From Streptomyces celluloflavus (lineage in GTDB: Bacteria; Actinomycetota; Actinomycetes; Streptomycetales; Streptomycetaceae): 64,000 nucleotides of DNA. Positions 23,982-31,373 of this stretch are shown one piece after another. The notes beneath the pieces were generated by a model that saw only the letters and a program-made list of their open reading frames with translations, was not told the DNA's origin and did no database searches. The translations under genes and the position numbers were made by a program. The DNA is taken from assembly GCA_000720995.1 (NCBI GenBank), contig JOEL01000015.1:1-64000 (forward strand), given 5' to 3'. Positions within the stretch are counted from its first letter, which is position 1, and each line of letters begins with the position of its first letter.

Positions 23982-26273
23982 GTGACCATCCCGATCGACC
24001 CGACCATCGCCCCGCCCGGCACCCGCACCTTCCGTGACGCCGGCGGTATCCCCGCCGACAGCTGGCGCGCCGACCAGAGCGGCGAAACCCTCGTCCCCAC
24101 CCACTGCTGCTTCTGCGGTGTGCAATGCGGAATGTACCTCCGCGTCAACAAGACCGGCCGGGTATTCGGCGTCGAACCCCGCAACCACGACATCAACCGC
24201 ATGCGGCTCTGCCCCAAAGGCATCAACGCCTACCAGCAGGTCAACCACCCCGACCGGCTCACCGCGCCACTGATCCGCCGCAGCCGCGACGAACCCCTCC
24301 GGGAATGCTCCTGGGACGAAGCCCTCGACTTCACCGTCGCCGAGATCCGCCGCATCCAGGAATCCCACGGCGCGGACGCCTTCGGCATGCTCGGCGGCGC
24401 CTCCCTCTACACCGAGAAGACCTACCTCGTCGGCAAATTCGCCCGGGTCGCGCTGAAGACCAGACATGTCGACTACAACGGCCGGCTGTGCATGGTCAGC
24501 GCCGCCGGCGCCAACAAACTCGCCTTCGGCATCGACCGGGCCGGCAACCCCTTCTCCGACATCCTGCTCAGCGACTGCGTCCTCCTCGCCGGCGCCAACG
24601 TCGGCGAATGCTTCCCGGTCATGACCCAGTACCTCTGGGGCGCCCGCGACCGCGGCGCCCGGCTCATCGTCGTCGACCCCCGCGAAACCGCCGTCGCCCG
24701 CACCGCCGACCTGCACGTTCCGATCAAACCCGGCACCGACTCGGCCTTCTTCAACGCCGTCCTGCACGTCATCATCCGCGAGGGCCTCACCGACGAGACC
24801 TACCTCGCCCGCCACGCCACCGGCTGGGACGACGTCAAAGCCACCGTGCAGGACTACCCGCCGGAGCGCGCCGCCGGCATCTGCGGCGTCCGCGTCGAGC
24901 AGATCGAACAGGTCGCCCGCTGGTTCGCCGGGGCCGAACGCGCCATGGCCTGGCACGCCCGCGGTGTCGAGCACCACAGCCAGGGCGTCGAGAACTGCCT
25001 CTCGATCATCAATATGTGCGTCGCCACCGGACACATCGGCCGCCCCGGCGCCGGCTACGGCACCATCACCGGCCAGGGCAACGGACAGGGCGGCCGCGAA
25101 CACGGCCAGAAATCCGATCTGCTGCCCGGCGGCCGCTCCATCACCAACCCCGAACACCGCCGGCAGATCTGCGCCATCTGGGGCATCGAGGAATCCGAAC
25201 TCCCGCCCGCCGGCACCTCGATGATGGAAATGGTTCACCAGATGCGGCGCCAGGAAATCCGCGGCCTCCTCGGCGTCTGCAACAACCCCTTCGTCTCCCT
25301 CCCCAACTACCACGTGGTCAAAGAGGGATACGACACCCTCGAATTCCACGTCCAGCTCGACTTCTTCCTCTCCGAAACCGCCGAACGGGCCGACGTCGTC
25401 CTCCCGGTCACCGTCTGGGCCGAGGACGAAGGCGTCATGGCCAACGCCGAAGCCCGCGTCGTCAAACACAACAGAGCCCAGGACCCGCCACCCGGCGTAC
25501 GCACCGACACCTGGGTCCTGTGCGAACTCGCCCGCCGCCTGGGCGCCGGCGACAAATTCGCCTTCACCGGCTCCCGCGACGTATTCGAAGAACTCCGCAC
25601 CGCCTCCGCGGGCACCGTCAACGACTACTACGGCATCACCTACGAACGCCTCGAAGAGACCGGCGGTATCTCCTGGCCCTGCCCCACCACCAAACACCCC
25701 GGCACACCACGGCTCTTCGAAGACGGCCGGACCTACCACCCGGACGGGAAAATTCACCTCCAGACCGTCGAATGGCACCCGCCCATCGACCCCTACAGCG
25801 ACGAATTCCCGCTCTCCCTCACCACCGGCCGCACCGTCGCCCAGTACCTCTCCGGCAACCAGACCCGCCGCCTGGGCGCCCTCGTCGAACAGGCCCCGCG
25901 CCCCTGGGTCGAGGTGCACCCCTCACACGGCTTCCGCAACGGCGACCCGGTACGCGTCGTCACCCGCCGCGGCAGCGCCGTCTACCCCGCCCTCGTCCTG
26001 GAGGCCATCCGCCCCGACACCGTCTTCGTCCCCTACCACTGGCCCTATCCCACCGCCGCCAACGCCCTCACCATCGACGCCCTCGACCCCCGCTCCAAGA
26101 TCCCCGAGTACAAGGTCTGCGCCGCCCGCATCGAGGCCGCCGCCGCCCTCGACGAGGTCCCCGCACCACCCACCGGGCCCGGCCACGAGGCGTACCCCGA
26201 AACCCAGGTTTCCCGCACCGACCCCCTGCCGCCGACCGCACCCCAGGGCCGCGGCACCGCAGAGAGGGGCTGA
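23982..26273 (+). CDS. Molybdopterin (bis-MGD) oxidoreductase, nitrate reductase/formate dehydrogenase-like
   Basis: 763 residues from GTG 23982. A [4Fe-4S] motif is Cys42-x2-Cys45-x3-Cys49-x27-Cys77 (HCCFCGVQCG ... RLCPKG). The Mo ligand is predicted as Cys170 in YNGRLCMVSAAG, a cysteine as in NasA/NapA nitrate reductases, not selenocysteine. TGQGNGQGGREHGQKSDLLPG and VWAEDEGVMANAEARV are cofactor-binding motifs of the NasA/FdhF superfamily, and the C-terminal molydop-binding domain is complete (LTTGRTVAQYLSGNQTRR). No Tat signal is visible, so it is cytoplasmic. Neighbours NarK (nitrate) and PFL (formate) support either substrate; the active-site region looks closer to assimilatory-type nitrate reductases. 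Confidence 0.85.
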   Translation: MTIPIDPTIAPPGTRTFRDAGGIPADSWRADQSGETLVPTHCCFCGVQCGMYLRVNKTGRVFGVEPRNHDINRMRLCPKGINAYQQVNHPDRLTAPLIRRSRDEPLRECSWDEALDFTVAEIRRIQESHGADAFGMLGGASLYTEKTYLVGKFARVALKTRHVDYNGRLCMVSAAGANKLAFGIDRAGNPFSDILLSDCVLLAGANVGECFPVMTQYLWGARDRGARLIVVDPRETAVARTADLHVPIKPGTDSAFFNAVLHVIIREGLTDETYLARHATGWDDVKATVQDYPPERAAGICGVRVEQIEQVARWFAGAERAMAWHARGVEHHSQGVENCLSIINMCVATGHIGRPGAGYGTITGQGNGQGGREHGQKSDLLPGGRSITNPEHRRQICAIWGIEESELPPAGTSMMEMVHQMRRQEIRGLLGVCNNPFVSLPNYHVVKEGYDTLEFHVQLDFFLSETAERADVVLPVTVWAEDEGVMANAEARVVKHNRAQDPPPGVRTDTWVLCELARRLGAGDKFAFTGSRDVFEELRTASAGTVNDYYGITYERLEETGGISWPCPTTKHPGTPRLFEDGRTYHPDGKIHLQTVEWHPPIDPYSDEFPLSLTTGRTVAQYLSGNQTRRLGALVEQAPRPWVEVHPSHGFRNGDPVRVVTRRGSAVYPALVLEAIRPDTVFVPYHWPYPTAANALTIDALDPRSKIPEYKVCAARIEAAAALDEVPAPPTGPGHEAYPETQVSRTDPLPPTAPQGRGTAERG

Positions 26274-26281
26274 CCGCCGCC

Positions 26282-26929
26282 ATGATGGGCAAAACGATCT
26301 TCATCGACCCGGGGCGCTGCATCGGCTGCCAGGCATGCGTGTCGGCCTGCCGCGAATGCGATTCGCACCGCGGCAAATCCATGATCCACCTCGACTACCC
26401 CGACGAGGGCGGCTCCGTCGCCTCCCTCCCCACCGTCTGCATGCACTGCTCGGACCCGGTCGCCCCCTGCGCCGAGGTCTGCCCCGCCGAAGCGATCCTC
26501 GTCACCCCGGACGGCGTGGTGCAACAGGCCGACACCACCCGCTGCATCGGCTGCGCCAACTGCGTCAACGCCTGCCCCTTCGGTGTACCGAAGATCGACC
26601 TGGCGGCGAAACTCCAGCTCAAGTGCAACCTCTGCTACGACCGCACCGCCTACGGCCTGGCCCCGATGTGCGCCACCGTCTGCCCGACCGGCGCCCTCTT
26701 CTACGGCACCCTCGAAGAGCTCCAGGCCGAACGCCCCGGCGTCGAGGTCGCCGACTCGTTCGTCTTCGGCGAGTCCGTCGTCCACACCGGCGTCGCGATG
26801 GTCGTCCCCGCCGACAAGGTCCAGTGGCCGGTACCGGGCGGACTCCCGGTCGTCGAGGTCAACGGCCGCGACACACGGCCACCGCGGGGCGACGCCGGAC
26901 AGCCGGCGGGCGGGACGGGCGCCCGATGA
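26282..26929 (+). CDS. Four-cluster [4Fe-4S] ferredoxin subunit (DmsB/FdnH/NrfC-like)
   Basis: 215 residues from ATG 26282, eight bases after the Mo subunit; ATG 26285 is also possible. Four cysteine groups follow in order: CIGCQACVSACREC, CMHCSDPVAPCAEVC, CIGCANCVNACPFG and CNLC...CATVCPTG. This is the arrangement of electron-transfer subunits that connect a Mo catalytic subunit to a membrane cytochrome. No Tat signal is present, matching the cytoplasmic catalytic subunit. The stop overlaps the next reading frame (ATGA). Confidence 0.92.
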   Translation: MMGKTIFIDPGRCIGCQACVSACRECDSHRGKSMIHLDYPDEGGSVASLPTVCMHCSDPVAPCAEVCPAEAILVTPDGVVQQADTTRCIGCANCVNACPFGVPKIDLAAKLQLKCNLCYDRTAYGLAPMCATVCPTGALFYGTLEELQAERPGVEVADSFVFGESVVHTGVAMVVPADKVQWPVPGGLPVVEVNGRDTRPPRGDAGQPAGGTGAR

Positions 26930-27189
26930 GTACGAAGCGGCCACCGGCCGCGTACGGAGCCGATGCGCGACGGCCGGTGAGCGCGACGCGGCCACCGCGC
27001 ACGGAGGGCGCCGGGGGTGTGTACGTGCCGAAGCCGATGGCGGAAGTGAATGGGCTGTCGCAGTCGCAGTCGCAGCCGCAGCCGATGGCGAAAGCGAAAG
27101 CGCAGACACAGACGGAAGCGCGGTCGCAGCCGAAGGTGGAAGCACAGTCGCAGTCGCAGACGCGGGTGACGGGAGCTGATATCCGATGA
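26926..27189 (+). CDS. Low-complexity linker ORF, probably a duplication of the Rieske start
   Basis: 87 codons, joined by ATGA overlaps to both the Fe-S gene before it and the Rieske gene after it. The product is Gln/Ser/Lys/Ala-rich (SQSQSQPQPMAKAKAQTQ) with no recognisable domain. The first 25 bases (ATGAGTACGAAGCGGCCACC) nearly repeat the start of the Rieske gene 260 bases later (ATGAGTACGACGCAGCAGCC), so the segment looks like a tandem duplication that grew repeats. It may be translated without function, merely keeping ribosomes moving to the Rieske start. Confidence 0.45.
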   Translation: MSTKRPPAAYGADARRPVSATRPPRTEGAGGVYVPKPMAEVNGLSQSQSQPQPMAKAKAQTQTEARSQPKVEAQSQSQTRVTGADIR

Positions 27190-28109
27190 GTACGACGCAG
27201 CAGCCACCGGCCGGGAACGGGAACCCGGAGCGGCCGGAACACGGCTCCGACCAGCCCTCGGAGCAGCCCCGCGGCGGCCTCTCCGCCCAGGACGAAGCCG
27301 CCCTCCGGGACCGCATCAGCGCCGACTCGCTCACCACCCGGCGCGACTACCTGCGCATCGTCGTCACCGTCTCGGGCGGCCTCGCCATCGGCGGGCTGGG
27401 CGTCGCCGGGGGAGTGCTGCACCGCCACGGCGACGGAGGCGGCGAGGCCAAACGCATCGCCGACCGCCTCCCCGCCGGTGAATCCCTCGCCTTCCGCTAC
27501 CCCGGAGACGAGGACCGGGCGGTCGCGATCCGCCTCGCCGACGGCTCCCTCGTCGGCTACTCCGCCATCTGCACCCACCTCGCCTGCGCCGTCCTGTGGC
27601 GCAAGGACCGCGGCGAGGAAGGCGAGCTGTACTGCCCCTGCCACGAGGGCGTCTTCGACCCCCGCAGCGGCGATGTCACGGCCGGTCCGCCACCCCGTGC
27701 GCTGCCCAAGGTCGTGCTCTACGAGCGCGCGGACGGCAGCATCTGGGCCATCGGCACGGCCCGCTCCGGCGAATCCATCGACCAGGGGCTGTGCCGCGAA
27801 CTCAAGCAGAACAACCCGGAGCTGGCCTCCCGGGTCGGCTGCCCCGGTACCGGGCACAGCCGCCCGAACGCGACCGGCGACCACTCGGGCAGCACCGAAA
27901 ACCACGCCGAGGCCCGTACCCGGACCTCTGCCCGGACCGCTGCCGAGGCCCGTACCCGGACCCCAGCCCGGACCGCTGACGAGACCCGCGTCCGGAGCCG
28001 TACCCGGACCGGTGCTCAGACCCGTGTCCAGGCCGGTGCCCACTCCTCCACGGGGGCCGAGGCCGACGCCCGCCCCGCCGCTGACGCCCGAGGGAGCGAA
28101 CGGCCATGA
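27186..28109 (+). CDS. Rieske [2Fe-2S] protein with Tat-type signal anchor
   Basis: 307 residues. TRRDYLRIVVTVSGGLAIGGLGVAG (residues 51-75) is a twin-arginine signal/anchor like that of cytochrome bc1 Rieske proteins. Cluster ligands are Cys129 and His131 in CTHLAC, and Cys150 and His153 in CPCHEG; Cys134 and Cys152 can form the usual disulfide. The Rieske domain ends near residue 190, followed by about 100 residues of repetitive Ala/Arg/Thr-rich sequence (units like EARTRTSARTAA) not seen in ordinary Rieske proteins. It sits at the end of the Mo-oxidoreductase locus, suggesting an extracytoplasmic electron step linked to it. Confidence 0.88.
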   Translation: MSTTQQPPAGNGNPERPEHGSDQPSEQPRGGLSAQDEAALRDRISADSLTTRRDYLRIVVTVSGGLAIGGLGVAGGVLHRHGDGGGEAKRIADRLPAGESLAFRYPGDEDRAVAIRLADGSLVGYSAICTHLACAVLWRKDRGEEGELYCPCHEGVFDPRSGDVTAGPPPRALPKVVLYERADGSIWAIGTARSGESIDQGLCRELKQNNPELASRVGCPGTGHSRPNATGDHSGSTENHAEARTRTSARTAAEARTRTPARTADETRVRSRTRTGAQTRVQAGAHSSTGAEADARPAADARGSERP

Positions 28110-28368
28110 CCGACTTTCCGCCACCCCCGCCTCCGAGCCTCGGATCGCGCCGGCTCCGGCCGCCGCGACCTCGCCCGCACCGGCGCCGGCCCCGCCCGCC
28201 GCACGTCCGGCGCCCCGGTCCGCCGCCGCCCTGGTCTTCGACGACCCGCTGAACCAGCAGTCCTCGGACGACACCGACCACGGCTGGGGTGAACACCCCA
28301 GGGGCGCCGCCGACAGCGCCGCCGATCTGGCCCGCTTCCTCGACGAAAAGCCGCCCCACCACCTCTGA
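28106..28368 (+). pseudogene. Frameshifted small gene after the Rieske gene
   Basis: ATG 28106 overlaps the Rieske stop (ATGA) but its frame gives only 49 Pro/Arg-rich residues. Another frame from about 28125 to the stop at 28366-28368 reads ALVFDDPLNQQSSDDTDHGW and ends FLDEKPPHHL, which has a normal acidic composition and resembles conserved tails of small Streptomyces proteins, yet it has no start codon. One indel in the cytosine run near 28122-28126 would join start and tail into a protein of about 87 residues. Either a real frameshift or a sequencing error is possible. Confidence 0.55.
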
Positions 28369-28410
28369 GCGAGGCGATGGGGCGGCGGATGCCGGCCGGA
28401 AGCGCCTGCG

Positions 28411-28914
28411 TTACTGCTGCGTCTTCTGAGCGATGACCGTCGCGGAGGACGCGGACGGTGTGGCGGCGGAGCCGTTGCGCTGGGCGATCAGCGCATCGCG
28501 GATCTCGACGAGGAGTTCGACCTCGGTCGGGGCCGCCGGAGTCTCGTCCACCGGGTTTTTGGCCGCCTGACGGGCCTTCCACTTGTTCATCGGAAGGATC
28601 ATGAGGAAGTAGACGACCGCGGCGGTGATCAGGAACGTCAGGGCGGCGCTGAGCACCGAGCCCCACAGGATGTAGATACCGTCGGTGAATTCGCCGGTCT
28701 TCTTGTCGACGTGGCAGGTGGTGAGACATGCCTTGTAATTGTCGAGGTTCTGCGAGCCGAACGCGCCGATGATCGGGTTGATGACGCCCTTGACCACGGC
28801 GTTCACGATATTCGTGAAGGCTGCACCAACGACGACCGCGACCGCGAGCTCGATCACGTTTCCGCGCATCAGGAACTCCTTGAATCCCTGAAGTACGCCC
28901 TTGTTCTCGCTCAC
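28411..28914 (-). CDS. mscL: Large-conductance mechanosensitive channel MscL
   Basis: 167 residues from GTG 28914. The signature GFKEFLMRGNVIELAVAVVVG with AFTNIVNAVVKGVINP is the first helix of MscL, and ALTFLITAAVVYFLMILPMNK the second. Between them a periplasmic loop has a cysteine pair (ACLTTCHVD), an unusual feature. The C-terminal helix bundle is present (EVELLVEIRDAL) with a short Ser/Ala tail. It forms a pentameric tension-gated pore that releases solutes on hypo-osmotic shock. Confidence 0.95.
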   Translation of the reverse strand: MSENKGVLQGFKEFLMRGNVIELAVAVVVGAAFTNIVNAVVKGVINPIIGAFGSQNLDNYKACLTTCHVDKKTGEFTDGIYILWGSVLSAALTFLITAAVVYFLMILPMNKWKARQAAKNPVDETPAAPTEVELLVEIRDALIAQRNGSAATPSASSATVIAQKTQQ

Positions 28915-29361
28915 CTGACAGCCTCTTTCCACACTTACTACGGACGGTGCGCCAACAATCGGCACCGCAATTTACGGCAGGGCGGGCCAGGAGTGTCCAA
29001 TCGCGCGACACGAACCAGCGATCGACCAGAGCGTCAGTACGGATCGGCCCGATCTGCCGGATCCGGTTGATCATCCTGATCGGACGGATCGGCCTGATCG
29101 GACGAGTCAGCCCGGTCCGGCGGAACAGCCCGACCCGGCGGATCGGACGGACCGTTCGGAACCGGCAGACCGTTCGGACCCGGTGGAGCAGCCCGCTCGG
29201 GCCGACCGGTGAGCCGGCGCCGGAGCCACCGACGGTGTGGGGGATGACGCTGGAGGTGTAGGCGTTGGGTGCCTGTCCCATGGGGCGCACGGCGCATGCC
29301 TGGCCACCCGCAGCAGTTTCGCGTGCCATGGGGGCGGATGCCACTCGATCTTGGGTCATGG
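28915..29361. repeat. Repeat-rich noncoding stretch
   Basis: About 450 bases upstream of mscL. From 29035 to 29200 it is built of imperfect short repeats around GATCGGACGGATCGG and CCGTTCGGACC. Frames across it encode only repetitive Ile-Arg-Pro or Ser-Asp strings. The minus strand in this stretch is where the rest of the truncated SAF-like gene would be expected; it appears to have been replaced by repeats. Confidence 0.5.
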
Positions 29362-29625
29362 CTACCGCCCGCCGAGCGGCGTCGTGGCCGGGCAGCCGGA
29401 CCCCGGTGACGTCCGTACGGCACCGTTCGACACCCCGGTGGCCAGTGCTGCGGCCGTCATCGCCAGACCGGCGGCCAGCATGCGCCGCCGTGGCGGGCGC
29501 CGCCAACGGTGCCGTCCGCCGCCCGCTCGCAGTGGTGCGAAGTGCGGTACTTCACATCGAGGGGGAGTGGGGAGAGGGGGCGGCGGAGTGGGTTCGGGGC
29601 CGGTGGAGGGAGGACGACGCGGCAT
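29362..29625 (-). CDS. N-terminal fragment of a SAF-domain/CpaB-like membrane protein
   Basis: 87 residues from ATG 29625. It begins with a Pro-rich segment, then FAPLRAGGGRHRWRRPPRRRMLAAGLAMTAAALATG, a basic patch and one membrane helix, as at the start of the SAF-domain proteins commonly found next to mscL in Streptomyces. After the helix the reading frame ends, and the SAF domain with its hydrophobic-beta pattern is not found in any frame downstream. It is probably a truncated remnant. Confidence 0.4.
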   Translation of the reverse strand: MPRRPPSTGPEPTPPPPLPTPPRCEVPHFAPLRAGGGRHRWRRPPRRRMLAAGLAMTAAALATGVSNGAVRTSPGSGCPATTPLGGR

Positions 29626-29734
29626 GTGATCACCACCTGCGGTGAGGAGTTCGGACCCGGCGATCACCACCGTGCCGCAATCCGCCGCGGCCCGCTCCGG
29701 CCTGTGCACGACCCCGCACCTGTGGACAACCCGG

Positions 29735-29852
29735 TCACCCATACAACCCGACCACCGGCACAGGCCGCCCACCCGTACAACCCGCCCGCCCGCACAGGCC
29801 GGCCACCCACCCACGCAGGCCACCCACCCCGTACAGGCCGCCCACCCCACAC
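29735..29852. repeat. Imperfect repeats of CCCACCCGTACAACCCG type
   Basis: Strand-asymmetric C-rich repeats (ACAACCCGACCACCGGCACAGGCCGCCCACCC and variants, period about 25-30) lie between the SAF-like fragment and the MTA phosphorylase gene. No gene is supported between 29626 and 29914. Confidence 0.55.
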
Positions 29853-29914
29853 CGAAGACACATGCCGTCAGAGCAGCGCAGTCAGGCCCGGTCAGGGCAG
29901 GCCGGGCAGGCGCC

Positions 29915-30748
29915 TCAGGGCAGTTGGATGCCCAGGTCCCAGCCCTCGTGCACGCTGCCGCACGGGCAGTCGCGCGCCTCGCTGCCGGGGAGCGCGGCCA
30001 CCGCGTCGAACAGCACCTCGCGCAGCCGGCCGACGTTCTGGCCGAAGACCTCCAGCACCTCGTCGTGGGAGACGCCCTCGCCCGTCTCGGTGCCCGCGTC
30101 CAGGTCGGTGACCAGCGTCAACGACGTGTAACACAGGCCCAGTTCCCGTGCGAGTACGGCCTCGGGGTGGCCGGTCATGCCGACCACCGACCAGCCCTGC
30201 GCGGCGTGCCAGCGCGACTCGGCGCGGGTCGAGAAGCGGGGCCCCTCGATGACCACCAGAGTGCCGCCGTCGACCGGTTCCCAGTCGCGGCCGCGGGCCG
30301 CCGCCAGCGCGGCCGCGCGCCCCGCGGGGCAGTACGGGTCGGCGAAGGACAGGTGGACGACGTTCGGGATGCTGCCGTCGGCCAGTGGCAGACCGTCGAA
30401 ATAGGTCTGCGCACGGGCCTTCGTACGGTCCACGAGCTGGTCCGGTACGAGCAGCGTCCCCGGGCCGTACTCGGGGCGCAGACCGCCCACCGCGCACGGA
30501 CCCAGTACCTGGCGCACGCCGACCGAACGCAACGCCCACAGGTTGGCGCGGTAGTTGATGCGGTGCGGCGGGAGGTGGTGCTCGCGGCCGTGCCGCGGCA
30601 GGAAGGCGACCTGGCGGCCCGCCACCTCGCCCAGGAACAGGGAGTCACTGGGGCTCCCATAGGGGGTGTCCACCGTGATCTCGGTCACGCCGTCGAGGAA
30701 GGAATAGAACCCCGACCCGCCGATAACACCAATCTCCGCGTCAGCCAT
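29915..30748 (-). CDS. mtnP: S-methyl-5'-thioadenosine phosphorylase
   Basis: 277 residues from ATG 30748 (GTG 30757 possible). Purine nucleoside phosphorylase class 2 motifs: IGVIGGSGFYSFL, FLPRHGREHHLPPHRINYRANLWAL, TLVVIEGPRFSTRAES and GMTGHPEAVLARELGLCY. It splits methylthioadenosine with phosphate to adenine and methylthioribose-1-phosphate in methionine salvage and polyamine metabolism. The NYRANLWAL and TGHPEA segments fit MTAP rather than PNP specificity. No methionine-salvage partners are adjacent. Confidence 0.92.
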   Translation of the reverse strand: MADAEIGVIGGSGFYSFLDGVTEITVDTPYGSPSDSLFLGEVAGRQVAFLPRHGREHHLPPHRINYRANLWALRSVGVRQVLGPCAVGGLRPEYGPGTLLVPDQLVDRTKARAQTYFDGLPLADGSIPNVVHLSFADPYCPAGRAAALAAARGRDWEPVDGGTLVVIEGPRFSTRAESRWHAAQGWSVVGMTGHPEAVLARELGLCYTSLTLVTDLDAGTETGEGVSHDEVLEVFGQNVGRLREVLFDAVAALPGSEARDCPCGSVHEGWDLGIQLP

Positions 30749-30893
30749 GCCGGTCACACTATCGGGACACGACGGCGCCGGGCGCCCCGTGCTCGCATCG
30801 GGTCCGGTCGCGAGGGGGGACGGCCACCGCAGGGCCGGCCGCCACGGGAACGGCCACGACGAGAACAGGGCCGTTCCCCGGGGGGAAACGCAG

Positions 30894-30924
30894 CGGACCC
30901 CGCCGTCGGTGACGGCGGGGTCCG
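30894..30924 (-). terminator. Hairpin after the FmdB-like gene
   Basis: A perfect 14-bp GC-rich stem (CGGACCCCGCCGTC with its complement) with a three-base loop, starting 13 bases after the FmdB-like stop. Confidence 0.8.
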
Positions 30925-30936
30925 AAGAGGTGCGGG

Positions 30937-31305
30937 TCAGGCGGCCGAGCTGCCGCTCTTGGCGCCCGAGGCGGCCGACGAGCTGGAAGCGGACGAGGCC
31001 GACGAGTCAGAGGACTTCGACGAGGACGACGGCTTCGTGTCGGAGCCGCCGTTCGACGAGGAGCTCGACGAGGAGTCGGAGGAACCCGTGGAGGCGGCGG
31101 CCTTGGCGGGGCTGCTGCTGGACGACGAGCCGCGGCTGTCGTTGCGGTAGAAACCCGAGCCCTTGAAGACGATGCCGACCGCGGAGAACACCTTCTTGAG
31201 GCGTCCGTCACAGCTGGGGCATACCGTGAGCGCGTCATCGGTGAACTTCTGCACGGCCTCAAGGCCCTCGCCGCATGCGGTGCACTGGTACTGGTAGGTC
31301 GGCAC
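30937..31305 (-). CDS. FmdB family zinc-ribbon protein
   Basis: 122 residues from GTG 31305 with AGGAGGAAG upstream. The N-terminal 45 residues are the FmdB ribbon: PTYQYQCTACGEGLEAVQKF with a CPSC pair 24 residues later and the conserved FKGSGFYRND end. The rest is a long Ser-rich low-complexity tail typical of Streptomyces members. It probably binds zinc. Function is not established; FmdB-like proteins are linked to regulation. Confidence 0.9.
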   Translation of the reverse strand: MPTYQYQCTACGEGLEAVQKFTDDALTVCPSCDGRLKKVFSAVGIVFKGSGFYRNDSRGSSSSSSPAKAAASTGSSDSSSSSSSNGGSDTKPSSSSKSSDSSASSASSSSAASGAKSGSSAA

Positions 31306-31373
31306 TTGACTTCCTCCTGGCACTCTCACTCGTTGAGTGCTAACGACGCTCCATAGTGCAGTATTCCGGCCCG

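Noticed and set aside
28016-29506. 496-codon minus frame covering the Rieske end, mscL and the repeat region
   Set aside because: It crosses mscL in a different frame and consists of repeat-encoded low-complexity sequence.
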